A stretch of 64,000 bases of DNA from Candidatus Parcubacteria bacterium (GTDB lineage Bacteria; Patescibacteria; ABY1; BM507; UBA12075): NCBI GenBank assembly GCA_002869165.1, contig PKTK01000003.1, forward strand, positions 62,001 to 126,000, given 5' to 3'. Positions 33,156 through 41,491 of the stretch are shown here, one piece after another; position 1 is the first letter of the stretch, and each line of letters begins with the position of its first letter. The notes beneath the pieces were generated by a model. It worked only from the letters and a program-made list of their open reading frames with translations, was not told the origin of the DNA and searched no databases. A program made the position numbers and the translations under genes.

Positions 33156-34309
33156 TTAAAATAAGAGAAAAAATTGAGAGGTTTGTATATTCAGGCAAGA
33201 TCCAGGGCCCAGGTTCTTTCGGTATATTAAAAATGATTAAGTATGTGGCAAAGGCTGTTGATAGAGGAAAAATTGTAGGTCTTTTTTCATACTTAAAATT
33301 TATAACACTTCCTAAAAAGACAGTCTTAATCTCTAAGCCTTTTGTGATGGCGTGTTTTGTTAATTCAAAATGTAATTTGAATTGCCCGTATTATTGTTAT
33401 GGGGTACCTGATGATAGCCATCTTGGTAGTCAATACGGAGGCAAGGCCTTACTTGGTGGATGTCGAAATATGACAATTGATGATTTCAAAAAGATTTCCA
33501 ATCATGAAGTGTTCAAGAATTCATTGGCTGCTATTTTTTCAGGAGGAGAACCACTTCTTAATAAAGATTTTTTCAAAATTTTAGATTATGCTGGAAAGAA
33601 GTTTCCTGTTATTCATTTAACCACAAACGGTACTTTGATGGCTGATTACGTTGATAAAATAATCGAGTCTCCTCTTACTCATATAAATATTAGTTTGGAT
33701 GCTTATAGCGCAGAGGAATATAAGAAAATGCGAGACAAGGAAAATGGTAAAGAATTGTTTGATAGAGTTGTTAAGAACATCAAAAATCTTGTTAAGAAAA
33801 AAGAACAAAATAATAAAGATCTTGAAATAATTATTTCTACAGTTGTCGGAAAATTAAATTACAAAAATATGCAGAAGATGATCGATTTTGCTAAAAGCCT
33901 AGGAGTGAATTCATTAAATTTTCAAAATATTGTAGGTTTTGACAACGGTGAACTAGAAAAGGAGACTCTGATGATTGAAGATCAGGAGGTAAAAGATTTT
34001 ATCACAAGTCTCAAAGAGAAGAATAGTGATTTTCATGTTACTTACCCCAGAATCTTGAGTAAAGATAAATCAATTCGGGGTTGCAGACAGCCTTTTGATA
34101 GTTTAACAATAGATGCTGATGGTAATATTGGGCCTTGTTCGGTTATGGTGCCTAATCCAAATAATAATTTTGGTAATATATTTAAAGATAAGGATGTTTG
34201 GAATTCAAAAGAAATTACTGGACTAAGAAGTTCTTTGCTTGATGGCGAAAAATCATTGGGAAGTCATTTTTGTAAAGATTGTACATTTTTAAATGGTAAA
34301 ATTTTTTAA
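33152..34309 (+). CDS. Radical SAM/SPASM protein with an unusual CX3CX3C motif
   Basis: 385 aa. The cluster motif reads CNLNCPYYC (C74, C78, C82), CX3CX3C instead of the canonical CX3CX2C; an extra Tyr codon separates the last two cysteines. The rest is standard: SGGEPLLNKDFFKIL (the GGE motif), LTTNGTLMA, and a SPASM domain with GCRQPFDSLTIDADGNIGPC and FCKDC. If the altered spacing blocks cluster binding the enzyme would be inactive. Its substrate is unknown. Confidence 0.82.
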   Translation: MIKIREKIERFVYSGKIQGPGSFGILKMIKYVAKAVDRGKIVGLFSYLKFITLPKKTVLISKPFVMACFVNSKCNLNCPYYCYGVPDDSHLGSQYGGKALLGGCRNMTIDDFKKISNHEVFKNSLAAIFSGGEPLLNKDFFKILDYAGKKFPVIHLTTNGTLMADYVDKIIESPLTHINISLDAYSAEEYKKMRDKENGKELFDRVVKNIKNLVKKKEQNNKDLEIIISTVVGKLNYKNMQKMIDFAKSLGVNSLNFQNIVGFDNGELEKETLMIEDQEVKDFITSLKEKNSDFHVTYPRILSKDKSIRGCRQPFDSLTIDADGNIGPCSVMVPNPNNNFGNIFKDKDVWNSKEITGLRSSLLDGEKSLGSHFCKDCTFLNGKIF

Positions 34310-34316
34310 TAATAAT

Positions 34317-35018
34317 ATGAAAGTTAATTATAATAAAATTTGGGATGACAAGTGGGGAGATATGCAAAAGTATGGCCCTACACATAGACACCACAGAAGA
34401 ATTGCAAAAAAAATGTTGTCTGGTTTAGATTACGTGAGTGTATTGGATGTTGGGTGTGGTGAAGGTTCAAATTTAGCTTTTCTAAATTCATTGAAGGATG
34501 GCTTAGAATTGAGTGGTTCAGATGTATCTAGTGATGCAATTGATCAAGCCAAGAAGATAGTGCCTCAAGCTAAGTATTATGTAATGGATAGCCAGAAAGA
34601 GAAGATAGAAAAGCAGTTTGATTTAGTTTTTTGCTCTGATGTTGTAGAGCATTTAGAGAATGATAGAGAAGCTATTAAAAATATGTATGATATGACAGGT
34701 AAATATTGCTTGATTGCTACTGTCCAAGGGCGAATGAGAGAGTTCGAGAAAGGCATTGGTCATATTAGAAATTATAAATACGGAGAGCTGAAGAAAATCA
34801 TGCAGAACGCCGGCTTTATTGTTGTTCAAGAAGTTAGTTGGGGTTGGCCTTTTTATTCTCCGATTTTTAGGGATTTATTGGATCGAAAAGGGGTTGAAAA
34901 ACAAACGGGTGGGAAGTATGGCTTGTTTAAAAAAATAGTTTCCAATATATTATATTTCATCTTTTTATTTAATTCTCAAAAAAAAGGAGATGTAATATTT
35001 GTATTAGCAAAAAAATGA
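34317..35018 (+). CDS. SAM-dependent methyltransferase
   Basis: 233 aa from ATG 34317 (MKVNYNKIWDDKWGDM); the longer frame from 34293 would overlap the previous gene. Motif I is VLDVGCGEGSNLAFL, followed by LSGSDVSSDAIDQAKKI and LVFCSDVVEHLENDREAI. A UbiG/Methyltransf_11-type enzyme. It overlaps the next gene by 4 bp. Confidence 0.85.
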   Translation: MKVNYNKIWDDKWGDMQKYGPTHRHHRRIAKKMLSGLDYVSVLDVGCGEGSNLAFLNSLKDGLELSGSDVSSDAIDQAKKIVPQAKYYVMDSQKEKIEKQFDLVFCSDVVEHLENDREAIKNMYDMTGKYCLIATVQGRMREFEKGIGHIRNYKYGELKKIMQNAGFIVVQEVSWGWPFYSPIFRDLLDRKGVEKQTGGKYGLFKKIVSNILYFIFLFNSQKKGDVIFVLAKK

Positions 35019-35899
35019 TTGAAAAATACAAAAAAGAATTAAAAGAAATAGCCTTGCTTATTGAGGATGACTTAAGAGAGCACACAAAGAATACTAGCAG
35101 AATGAATGTTGAAAGAATTGCAGATGAATATATTAGTAGTAGTAGAATAGAGGAGCAAATAGATTTACTTGAAAGGTATACAGGCAAATTGAACGAGAAA
35201 AAGATCTTGGAAGTAGGCAGTGGTTTTGGTATGTTTACCGCATATTTAAAAAAGTTTAAACAAATCGATATTGTTGGTCTTGAGCCATCTACGGATGAGT
35301 ATTCAGCAGCCCAAAAAGTATCCGATAGAATATTATCACTTTTTTCTTTGGAAAAAGGCACTATTGTAAACGGTTTTGGTGAAAAGATGCCATTTCCTGA
35401 CAATAGTTTTGATGTAATTTATTCTTCGAATGTACTTGAACACACTAGCAATCCAGAAAAAGTTATCAAAGAATCAATTAGAGTTCTGAAGCCAGGTGGA
35501 ATCTTACAGTTTGTAATTCCAAATTATGGTTCATTTTGGGAAGGACATTATGCTTTATTTTGGATTCCGTTTATGCCACCTAGTTTAGCAAAGTGGTATG
35601 TTAGATTGCGGGGGCGAAAACCAGATTATGTAGACACATTGCAGTTTATAACTTTTTTTAAATTGAGAAAATATTTGAAAAATTTTGATAAAAAAAATTC
35701 TATTGAAATAATAACCTATGGAGAAGATGTTTTTATTGAAAGAATGAAGAGCTTGGAATTTTCTGGCTGGGGAGGCTTGGGAACAGTTAAGAAGTGGGTA
35801 GAGCTATTAAAAAAAATGAAATTAAATATTGTTGTTGCTAAGATTTTACTTTTTACAAAGTCTTATAATCCTTTTGTGTTAACAGTAAGGAAGAAATAA
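35015..35899 (+). CDS. SAM-dependent methyltransferase
   Basis: 294 aa. The N-terminal helical extension of about 60 aa precedes motif I ILEVGSGFGMFTAYL. IVGLEPSTDEYSAAQ and VIYSSNVLEHTSNPEKVIKE complete the class I core. The C-terminal region is long and basic. The next gene starts 4 bp later. Confidence 0.83.
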   Translation: MIEKYKKELKEIALLIEDDLREHTKNTSRMNVERIADEYISSSRIEEQIDLLERYTGKLNEKKILEVGSGFGMFTAYLKKFKQIDIVGLEPSTDEYSAAQKVSDRILSLFSLEKGTIVNGFGEKMPFPDNSFDVIYSSNVLEHTSNPEKVIKESIRVLKPGGILQFVIPNYGSFWEGHYALFWIPFMPPSLAKWYVRLRGRKPDYVDTLQFITFFKLRKYLKNFDKKNSIEIITYGEDVFIERMKSLEFSGWGGLGTVKKWVELLKKMKLNIVVAKILLFTKSYNPFVLTVRKK

Positions 35900-35903
35900 A
35901 TTA

Positions 35904-36851
35904 ATGAAAAAATATTTTGTATATTTTATTAAATTATTAATTAGTTTATTGTTAATTTTTGTTATTTTTTCAAAAATTGATTTTAGCGAGGTTTCTGAAT
36001 TGCTAAAAAAGACGAATCTTTTAGTTTTATTGATAGCATTATTTATTTTTGTGCTGAGCTGGATAGTAAATTCAAAGAAATGGCAATTACTGCTAAGGTT
36101 TCTAGGATTTTCTGAGTCATTGTGGTCACTGTTAAAATTAAATTTTATAAGTTTATTTTATGCTTCTGTGCTACCAGGGGGACAAGTAACCGGAGAAACC
36201 ATCAAGTGCTATAAAATTTCTAGACAAGAAGAAAATAAAGGAAGATTAATAATATCAGTCATAATGGACAAGATAATCGGCTTAATAGCTTTTGTTTGGT
36301 TGGGTTTTATATGTTTAATAATTTCTAGACCAGATGTTGGTAGTTTTCAAGAAATTTTTTATGTTTATCTTGTTTTTATAATCGGTTCTGTTGTGGTATT
36401 GGCTTTGTTTAATATAGATTTTGAAAATATTTTAAAAACAAACAAGGAAAACTCAAGCAAAGAAAAGAAAGGAAGAATAGTTGAGGTGTTTTTAAAAGTA
36501 TTGCCAGTGTTTTCTTCTTTTAGGGGAGCACATAAAACAGTTATAACAGTTATATTTGTGGGAATGGTATTTCAGTTTTTGAATTCATTTAGTGTTTTTT
36601 TACTTGCTAAGAGCATAGGAATTCAAATTAGTTTTTTTGACATAACCTGGATCTATGCATTAGTAAGTATAATCTTAGTTATTCCAATTACAATCTTGGG
36701 GCTTGGCTTAAGAGAGGGAAGTTTCGTTTATTTTTTAAGTCTTTTGGGTGTTGCAAATGCGTCTGCGCTTGGTTTGTCACTACTAAATTCCTTGATATAC
36801 CTTTCTACAGGTATTCTGGGAGGAATATTAGATATTAATAATAAAAAATAG
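35904..36851 (+). CDS. Flippase-like membrane protein (LPG synthase TM domain / AglD2 family)
   Basis: 315 aa with about eight membrane segments. NSKKWQLLLRFLGFS, LNFISLFYASVLPGGQVTGE and the late GLGLREGSFVYFLSLLGV are the conserved features of the lysylphosphatidylglycerol synthase transmembrane family (UPF0104). Members in glycan clusters are thought to move or use lipid-linked sugars. It lacks the cytoplasmic synthase domain. Confidence 0.85.
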   Translation: MKKYFVYFIKLLISLLLIFVIFSKIDFSEVSELLKKTNLLVLLIALFIFVLSWIVNSKKWQLLLRFLGFSESLWSLLKLNFISLFYASVLPGGQVTGETIKCYKISRQEENKGRLIISVIMDKIIGLIAFVWLGFICLIISRPDVGSFQEIFYVYLVFIIGSVVVLALFNIDFENILKTNKENSSKEKKGRIVEVFLKVLPVFSSFRGAHKTVITVIFVGMVFQFLNSFSVFLLAKSIGIQISFFDITWIYALVSIILVIPITILGLGLREGSFVYFLSLLGVANASALGLSLLNSLIYLSTGILGGILDINNKK

Positions 36852-36853
36852 TT

Positions 36854-37927
36854 ATGAATAAATATATACAGTATTTAAAAAGCTTTTACTCTTCAATTGT
36901 TAAGCCCGATGTAGTGAAGACTCGGCCTATTCACATACAAATTGAACCTTCAACATATTGTAATCTGGATTGTCCTCATTGCCCAAGAAATGAGTATATT
37001 GAGAATAGCACTCATATGAGCTTGAATCAATTTAAGCATATTATAAAAGCTGTGAAGCCTAGAAATGTTTCTTTGAACGGTTTGGGTGAAACTTATCTAA
37101 ATCCAGATGCGATTAAAATGATAAAATATGCAAAACAGCACGATATAGAGATAAGTACAATTACAAATTTTATAGCAATAAGTGATGAGCATATTGATTG
37201 TATAGTTAAAAGTGGTTTAAATTTAATAAATGTTTCTCTTGATTCTACCAATAAAGAAACATATATAAAAGTAAGGAAAAGCGATGCGTTTGAGAGAATA
37301 ATTTCTAATATAAAAAAATTACAAGCCAAGAAGAAAGAGCTAGGACTATCAACCCCACACCTACGACTTAGTTTTGTGATTGAAAAAAATAATTACACCG
37401 AGATGATTGCTTTTTATGAGCAGGCTAAGTCTTTGGGAGCTGATGCAGTATTGTTTCAAATATTTAATACTTTTGATCAAGAAAAGGGAGAGTTGTTTGA
37501 GGGGGTTAATATGAAAAAATTAGAAGAGATGCTATTAGAAATTTCAGTTTTAGAAAAAGAGTATAAGTCACCAGCTACTAATATAGAATTTTTAAAATCA
37601 AGAATTGAGGAAATAAAGAATATTTATAACAAAAAAGTTCAAAATTCTGTGAAGAAATGTATAATGCCTTGGGTGTCGTTGTACGTTTCTGTAGAGGGTG
37701 ACGTGAGGTATTGTTGTATATTTTCTGCAAAGAGATTTAGTTTGGGTAATATTTATGAGGTGGATGACATAATGGAGATATATAATAAAAAAGAATATCA
37801 AGATTTTAGAAGAAGACTTAAAGAGGGGAAGTTGCCAGATAAAGTTTGTGCTGATTGTATTCCTGAGTCACCATTTGATGTAGTAAAAAGATCAAAATGG
37901 ACACCAAATTTTATTTTTAAAAAATAG
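36854..37927 (+). CDS. Radical SAM/SPASM protein
   Basis: 357 aa. The canonical motif CNLDCPHCPRN is near residue 38. GLGETYLNPDAIKMIKYA and LINVSLDSTNKETYIKVRK follow, as in MoaA-like folds. The SPASM domain has KCIMPWVSLYVSVEGDVRYCC and VCADC. It starts 2 bp after the flippase-like gene. Its substrate is unknown; location suggests surface-glycan or peptide modification. Confidence 0.86.
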   Translation: MNKYIQYLKSFYSSIVKPDVVKTRPIHIQIEPSTYCNLDCPHCPRNEYIENSTHMSLNQFKHIIKAVKPRNVSLNGLGETYLNPDAIKMIKYAKQHDIEISTITNFIAISDEHIDCIVKSGLNLINVSLDSTNKETYIKVRKSDAFERIISNIKKLQAKKKELGLSTPHLRLSFVIEKNNYTEMIAFYEQAKSLGADAVLFQIFNTFDQEKGELFEGVNMKKLEEMLLEISVLEKEYKSPATNIEFLKSRIEEIKNIYNKKVQNSVKKCIMPWVSLYVSVEGDVRYCCIFSAKRFSLGNIYEVDDIMEIYNKKEYQDFRRRLKEGKLPDKVCADCIPESPFDVVKRSKWTPNFIFKK

Positions 37928-39220
37928 ATGAAAATAATTGATAGAGAAAGATTTATAATCAAGGAGTATTGGCTGGCGATTGTTATAGCTATGGTAGTTG
38001 CTTTTATTTATTTTGCGCCATATTTTTTGTCTTTATTTGAGAATGAGTATAAAGGTGTTTTGTTTACTTCGCTTGATTCAGAAGTGCACTACCTTGCAAG
38101 ACTTAATGAGATATCAGAGGGGTATTGGAATTATGCAAGCACTTATTTGTATGAATACAAAGATAGTAGCACGGTTGTAAATCAATATTCAGATGTATTG
38201 TATGGTTTGATTGTTGGTCTATTGGGCATATCGGTTGTTTCTTTTTATTTGTTTGCAAAGATATTTTTTGCTTTTTTGAATTATCTTTTGTGGTATTTTT
38301 TAAGTTATTTGTTGTCGAATAATAAAAAATTTTCAATTCTTACTGCACTTTTTGTAACGATTGGATATACAGTAAAAGAAAATATTAATATAACAGATCA
38401 AATAAATATTTTATTTTGGAAAGGAGATGTTTCTAATTTTCTAGTTTTTAGTAGGATTGTTAATCCTTTTGTAGTTCATCCGTTTTTTATAATCTCTATA
38501 ATACTGTTGTTTCTGTTTTTTAAAAAGAATCAACTTAAATATTCAATATGGTTTGGCGTGTTGCTCGGACTAAATTATTATTTGTTTTTTTATTCATGGG
38601 TGTATTTGCTGGTTGTTGCATTTTTGTTAATTCTGTATTTTGTGATATATAAAAAGTTTGATGAGGTGAAAAAATTAGCTTGTGGACTTTTCTTGTCGTT
38701 TGTTTTGGGGGTGTATTATTTCTATATGATGTTCAAGTTGGCTTTTTTTAGTTTTGCTGAGGACGCAACCGCTGGCGCTTTGTCATTATTTGAGAGCACT
38801 CATGAAATAATATTGTCAAAGTATGTTTTTTTTATTTTTTTGATATTTCTTGTATATTTGATTTATAAAAAAGTGAGAATAAAAGATGTTAGTACTTCAG
38901 ATATTTTTTTATTATTATTAATATCAGGTTCAATCATTGTTGTAAATCAACAAGTATTAACCGGAATGTTGGTTGAGGAAGGGCATTTTCATTGGTATAT
39001 AAATACTCCAATTACATCAATAGTATTAGCTTATTTAATTTATTATACTTCTTCTTTTTTTAAGAAAAAATCACTAAATATTTTTGTTTTTTCTTTATTT
39101 TTAATTTATTTTATCTTTTTTGGTCTTGGTTATCAGCTTTCAGCTTATGGTAATGTGAAAGAAGAGTTTATTAAAAAACAAAGATATGCTGAATTTTATG
39201 AATGGTTGAATAAAAACTAA
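37928..39220 (+). CDS. Polytopic membrane protein, membrane part, cut by an in-frame TAA
   Basis: 430 aa with about eleven hydrophobic segments and the N-terminal loop SLDSEVHYLARLNEISEG, which has the acidic pair typical of GT-C-like proteins. It stops at FYEWLNKN just after the last membrane helix. The expected soluble C-terminal domain is encoded in the same frame immediately after TAA 39218-39220. A similar complete protein is encoded at 29250-31163. Confidence 0.7.
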   Translation: MKIIDRERFIIKEYWLAIVIAMVVAFIYFAPYFLSLFENEYKGVLFTSLDSEVHYLARLNEISEGYWNYASTYLYEYKDSSTVVNQYSDVLYGLIVGLLGISVVSFYLFAKIFFAFLNYLLWYFLSYLLSNNKKFSILTALFVTIGYTVKENINITDQINILFWKGDVSNFLVFSRIVNPFVVHPFFIISIILLFLFFKKNQLKYSIWFGVLLGLNYYLFFYSWVYLLVVAFLLILYFVIYKKFDEVKKLACGLFLSFVLGVYYFYMMFKLAFFSFAEDATAGALSLFESTHEIILSKYVFFIFLIFLVYLIYKKVRIKDVSTSDIFLLLLISGSIIVVNQQVLTGMLVEEGHFHWYINTPITSIVLAYLIYYTSSFFKKKSLNIFVFSLFLIYFIFFGLGYQLSAYGNVKEEFIKKQRYAEFYEWLNKN

Positions 39221-39676
39221 GACTTTGACTCAGTGGTGATGACTAATGGGAGTATATCTAATTCTGTGCCGGCATATACTCATAATAATGTTTATTTCTC
39301 TGAATATATAAAACACTATAGTTCTACTCCTTTTGAAAGAAGAGTAAATGCTTTTTATGTAAATTATATTTTAGAGAAAGGTGAAATTAATTGTGATAAT
39401 CTGGATTATAGTGCTAGTGATAAATTAATGAAAGATTGGGTGTATTTTAAATATCTTAGAGGGAGAGGAACAGAGGTTCCAGTTGAAATAAAAGATGCGG
39501 TTTTTGGAGGATGTCAAAATTATGACAATAGAGATTTTTATGATATATTAAACGAATATCGTTTGGATTATATATTGTGGGACAAGGATTTAAATCCAGG
39601 TTGGGAAATTGATAAATACGATTTTGTAGAAGAAATATATAATAAAAATAATATTTTTTTATATAAAATTATATGA
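39221..39676 (+). CDS. Soluble C-terminal part of the split membrane protein
   Basis: In frame with the upstream gene, starting directly after its TAA; independent initiation could use GTG 39233 or ATG 39239. It ends VEEIYNKNNIFLYKI, similar to the end of the 637-aa protein at 29250-31163 (LEEVYNKDNEYVVYKI). On its own it has no membrane anchor or signal peptide. It overlaps the next gene by 4 bp. Confidence 0.7.
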   Translation, partial: DFDSVVMTNGSISNSVPAYTHNNVYFSEYIKHYSSTPFERRVNAFYVNYILEKGEINCDNLDYSASDKLMKDWVYFKYLRGRGTEVPVEIKDAVFGGCQNYDNRDFYDILNEYRLDYILWDKDLNPGWEIDKYDFVEEIYNKNNIFLYKII

Positions 39677-40377
39677 AAATATTAGGTTTGTCATGTTTTT
39701 ACCACGACAGTGCTGCCTGCTTGATAGTGGATGGTGAGATTAGAGCTGCAGCACACGAGGAACGTTTTACGCGGATAAAGCATGATTCACAATTTCCAAA
39801 GAAGGCTATAGAGTATTGCCTAGATGAAGAAAGCTTGGATATCAATGAGCTTGATTTGATTGTGTTTTATGACAAGCCATTTTTGAAATTTGAAAGACTT
39901 TTAGAAACATATTTAGCTTATGTGCCCAAAGGATTAAAGTCTTATTTAAAGGCTATGGAAGCCTGGTTGAAGCAAAAGCTATGGATACCGAGTATTATTG
40001 AGGGCGAAACAGGCTATAAAGGAAAAATTATATATTCTGAACATCATCTTTCTCATGCTGCTTCATCATTTTTTCCATCTCCATTTGACAGGGCTGCTTT
40101 TTTGACTGTTGACGGTGTAGGTGAATGGGCAACAACTTCATATGGAATTGGAAATGGGAATAAAATAGAGATGAAGAAAGAAATATTGTTTCCTCATTCT
40201 TTGGGCTTGCTTTATTCAGCTTTTACTTATTACACAGGTTTTAAGGTTAATTCTGGAGAGTATAAATTAATGGGATTGGCTCCATACGGTGAAGCTAAGT
40301 ATAAAGATTTGATTTATAAAAATTTGATAGACTTGAAAGACGACGGATCTTTCAGATTGAATATGGATTATTTTTAA
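39673..40377 (+). CDS. Carbamoyltransferase (NodU/CmcH/TobZ family), N-terminal part, cut by an in-frame TAA
   Basis: 234 aa. The start ILGLSCFYHDSAACLIVDG and HEERFTRIKHDSQFP are family signatures. SEHHLSHAASSFFPSPF carries the metal-binding histidines of the Kae1-like domain, and LTVDGVGEWATTS follows. It breaks at LNMDYF, where the family continues with the Y-x-x-G-L-x-M-T segment. That segment follows in the same frame after TAA 40375-40377. Confidence 0.9.
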   Translation: MKILGLSCFYHDSAACLIVDGEIRAAAHEERFTRIKHDSQFPKKAIEYCLDEESLDINELDLIVFYDKPFLKFERLLETYLAYVPKGLKSYLKAMEAWLKQKLWIPSIIEGETGYKGKIIYSEHHLSHAASSFFPSPFDRAAFLTVDGVGEWATTSYGIGNGNKIEMKKEILFPHSLGLLYSAFTYYTGFKVNSGEYKLMGLAPYGEAKYKDLIYKNLIDLKDDGSFRLNMDYF

Positions 40378-40395
40378 TATCCGGCAGGACTTAGA

Positions 40396-41490
40396 ATGAC
40401 GAATAAAAAGTTCCATGATCTTTTTGGCGGTGAACCAAGAAGACCAGAATCAGAGATTACGCAAAAGGAAATGGATATTGCAAAATCTATTCAAGAGGTT
40501 ACAGAGGAAATAATGCTCGAGCTTGTAAAAAATATTCATAAAGTAACTGGCGAGAAATATTTGTGTTTGGCTGGGGGTGTGGCATTGAATTGTGTATCTA
40601 ATAGGCGACTTTTGGAAGAAGGACCTTTTGAAGATATTTGGATACAGCCAGCATCCGGTGATGCGGGAGGAGCCTTGGGAGCTGCTTTGGTTGGTCACTA
40701 TTTATATGCAGAGGGAGATAGACCAGAACTAAGAAATAAAAAGGACAGACAAAAGGGCTCTTATTTAGGCCCAGAGTTTAGTGCTAAGGAAATTAAAAAA
40801 GTTCTTGATAAGAATAAGGCCAAATATAGAAAAATTGAGAGTGATGTCGAGCTTTATTCACAAGTTGCAGATTTTCTAGCAGGTGAAAAAGTTGTTGGCT
40901 GGTTCCAGGGTCGTATGGAATATGGGCCAAGGGCGCTTGGAAATAGGTCAATCATTGGAGATGCTAGATCTGCAAAGATGCAGAAACAGATGAATTTGAA
41001 AATAAAGTTTCGTGAAGGTTTTAGACCTTTTGCACCGTCAGTTCTTGAAGAGCAGGTCGCTAAGATATTTAAAACTGAACATGATTCGCCCTATATGCTT
41101 TTAACCTCTGAGGTTAGAGATGAGATAAAAAAACCCCTTGACCAAGAACTAAAAGGACTTGATAAGCTTAATCATGTTAGATCAAGTGTACCAGCGATTA
41201 CTCATGTGGATTATTCAGCTAGACTTCAAACAGTTTCAAGTGATGGGGGCAATAAACGATATCATGATTTGATAAGTAAATTTTTTGAAAAAACCGGCAG
41301 CCCTGTTATAATAAATACATCTTTTAATGTGCGTGGTGAGCCGATTGTTTGTAGTCCAGAGGATGCATATCTTTGTTTTATGAGAACTGATATGGATTAT
41401 TTGGTGATGGGAAATTTTGTTTTAAATAAAATTGATCAGCCAAAACTAGAAAATGATGAGGACTGGCGAAGTAAATACGTACTTGATTAA
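40396..41490 (+). CDS. Carbamoyltransferase (NodU/CmcH/TobZ family), C-terminal part
   Basis: 364 aa, in frame with 39673-40377; the six codons between the stop and this ATG read YPAGLR, which fits the family. YLCLAGGVALNCVSNRRLLEE, WFQGRMEYGPRALGNRSIIG and PVIINTSFNVRGEPIVCSPEDA are diagnostic. Together the two parts would give about 605 aa, the usual size. The enzyme makes carbamoyl adenylate from carbamoyl phosphate and transfers the carbamoyl group to a hydroxyl of a sugar or other metabolite. Confidence 0.9.
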   Translation: MTNKKFHDLFGGEPRRPESEITQKEMDIAKSIQEVTEEIMLELVKNIHKVTGEKYLCLAGGVALNCVSNRRLLEEGPFEDIWIQPASGDAGGALGAALVGHYLYAEGDRPELRNKKDRQKGSYLGPEFSAKEIKKVLDKNKAKYRKIESDVELYSQVADFLAGEKVVGWFQGRMEYGPRALGNRSIIGDARSAKMQKQMNLKIKFREGFRPFAPSVLEEQVAKIFKTEHDSPYMLLTSEVRDEIKKPLDQELKGLDKLNHVRSSVPAITHVDYSARLQTVSSDGGNKRYHDLISKFFEKTGSPVIINTSFNVRGEPIVCSPEDAYLCFMRTDMDYLVMGNFVLNKIDQPKLENDEDWRSKYVLD

Positions 41491-41491
41491 T

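Noticed and set aside
1913..40377. General reassignment of TAA to a sense codon
   Set aside because: TAA ends most intact genes, including gatC, gatA, frr and rseP, directly before the next gene or spacer. Only individual readthrough or mutation remains possible.
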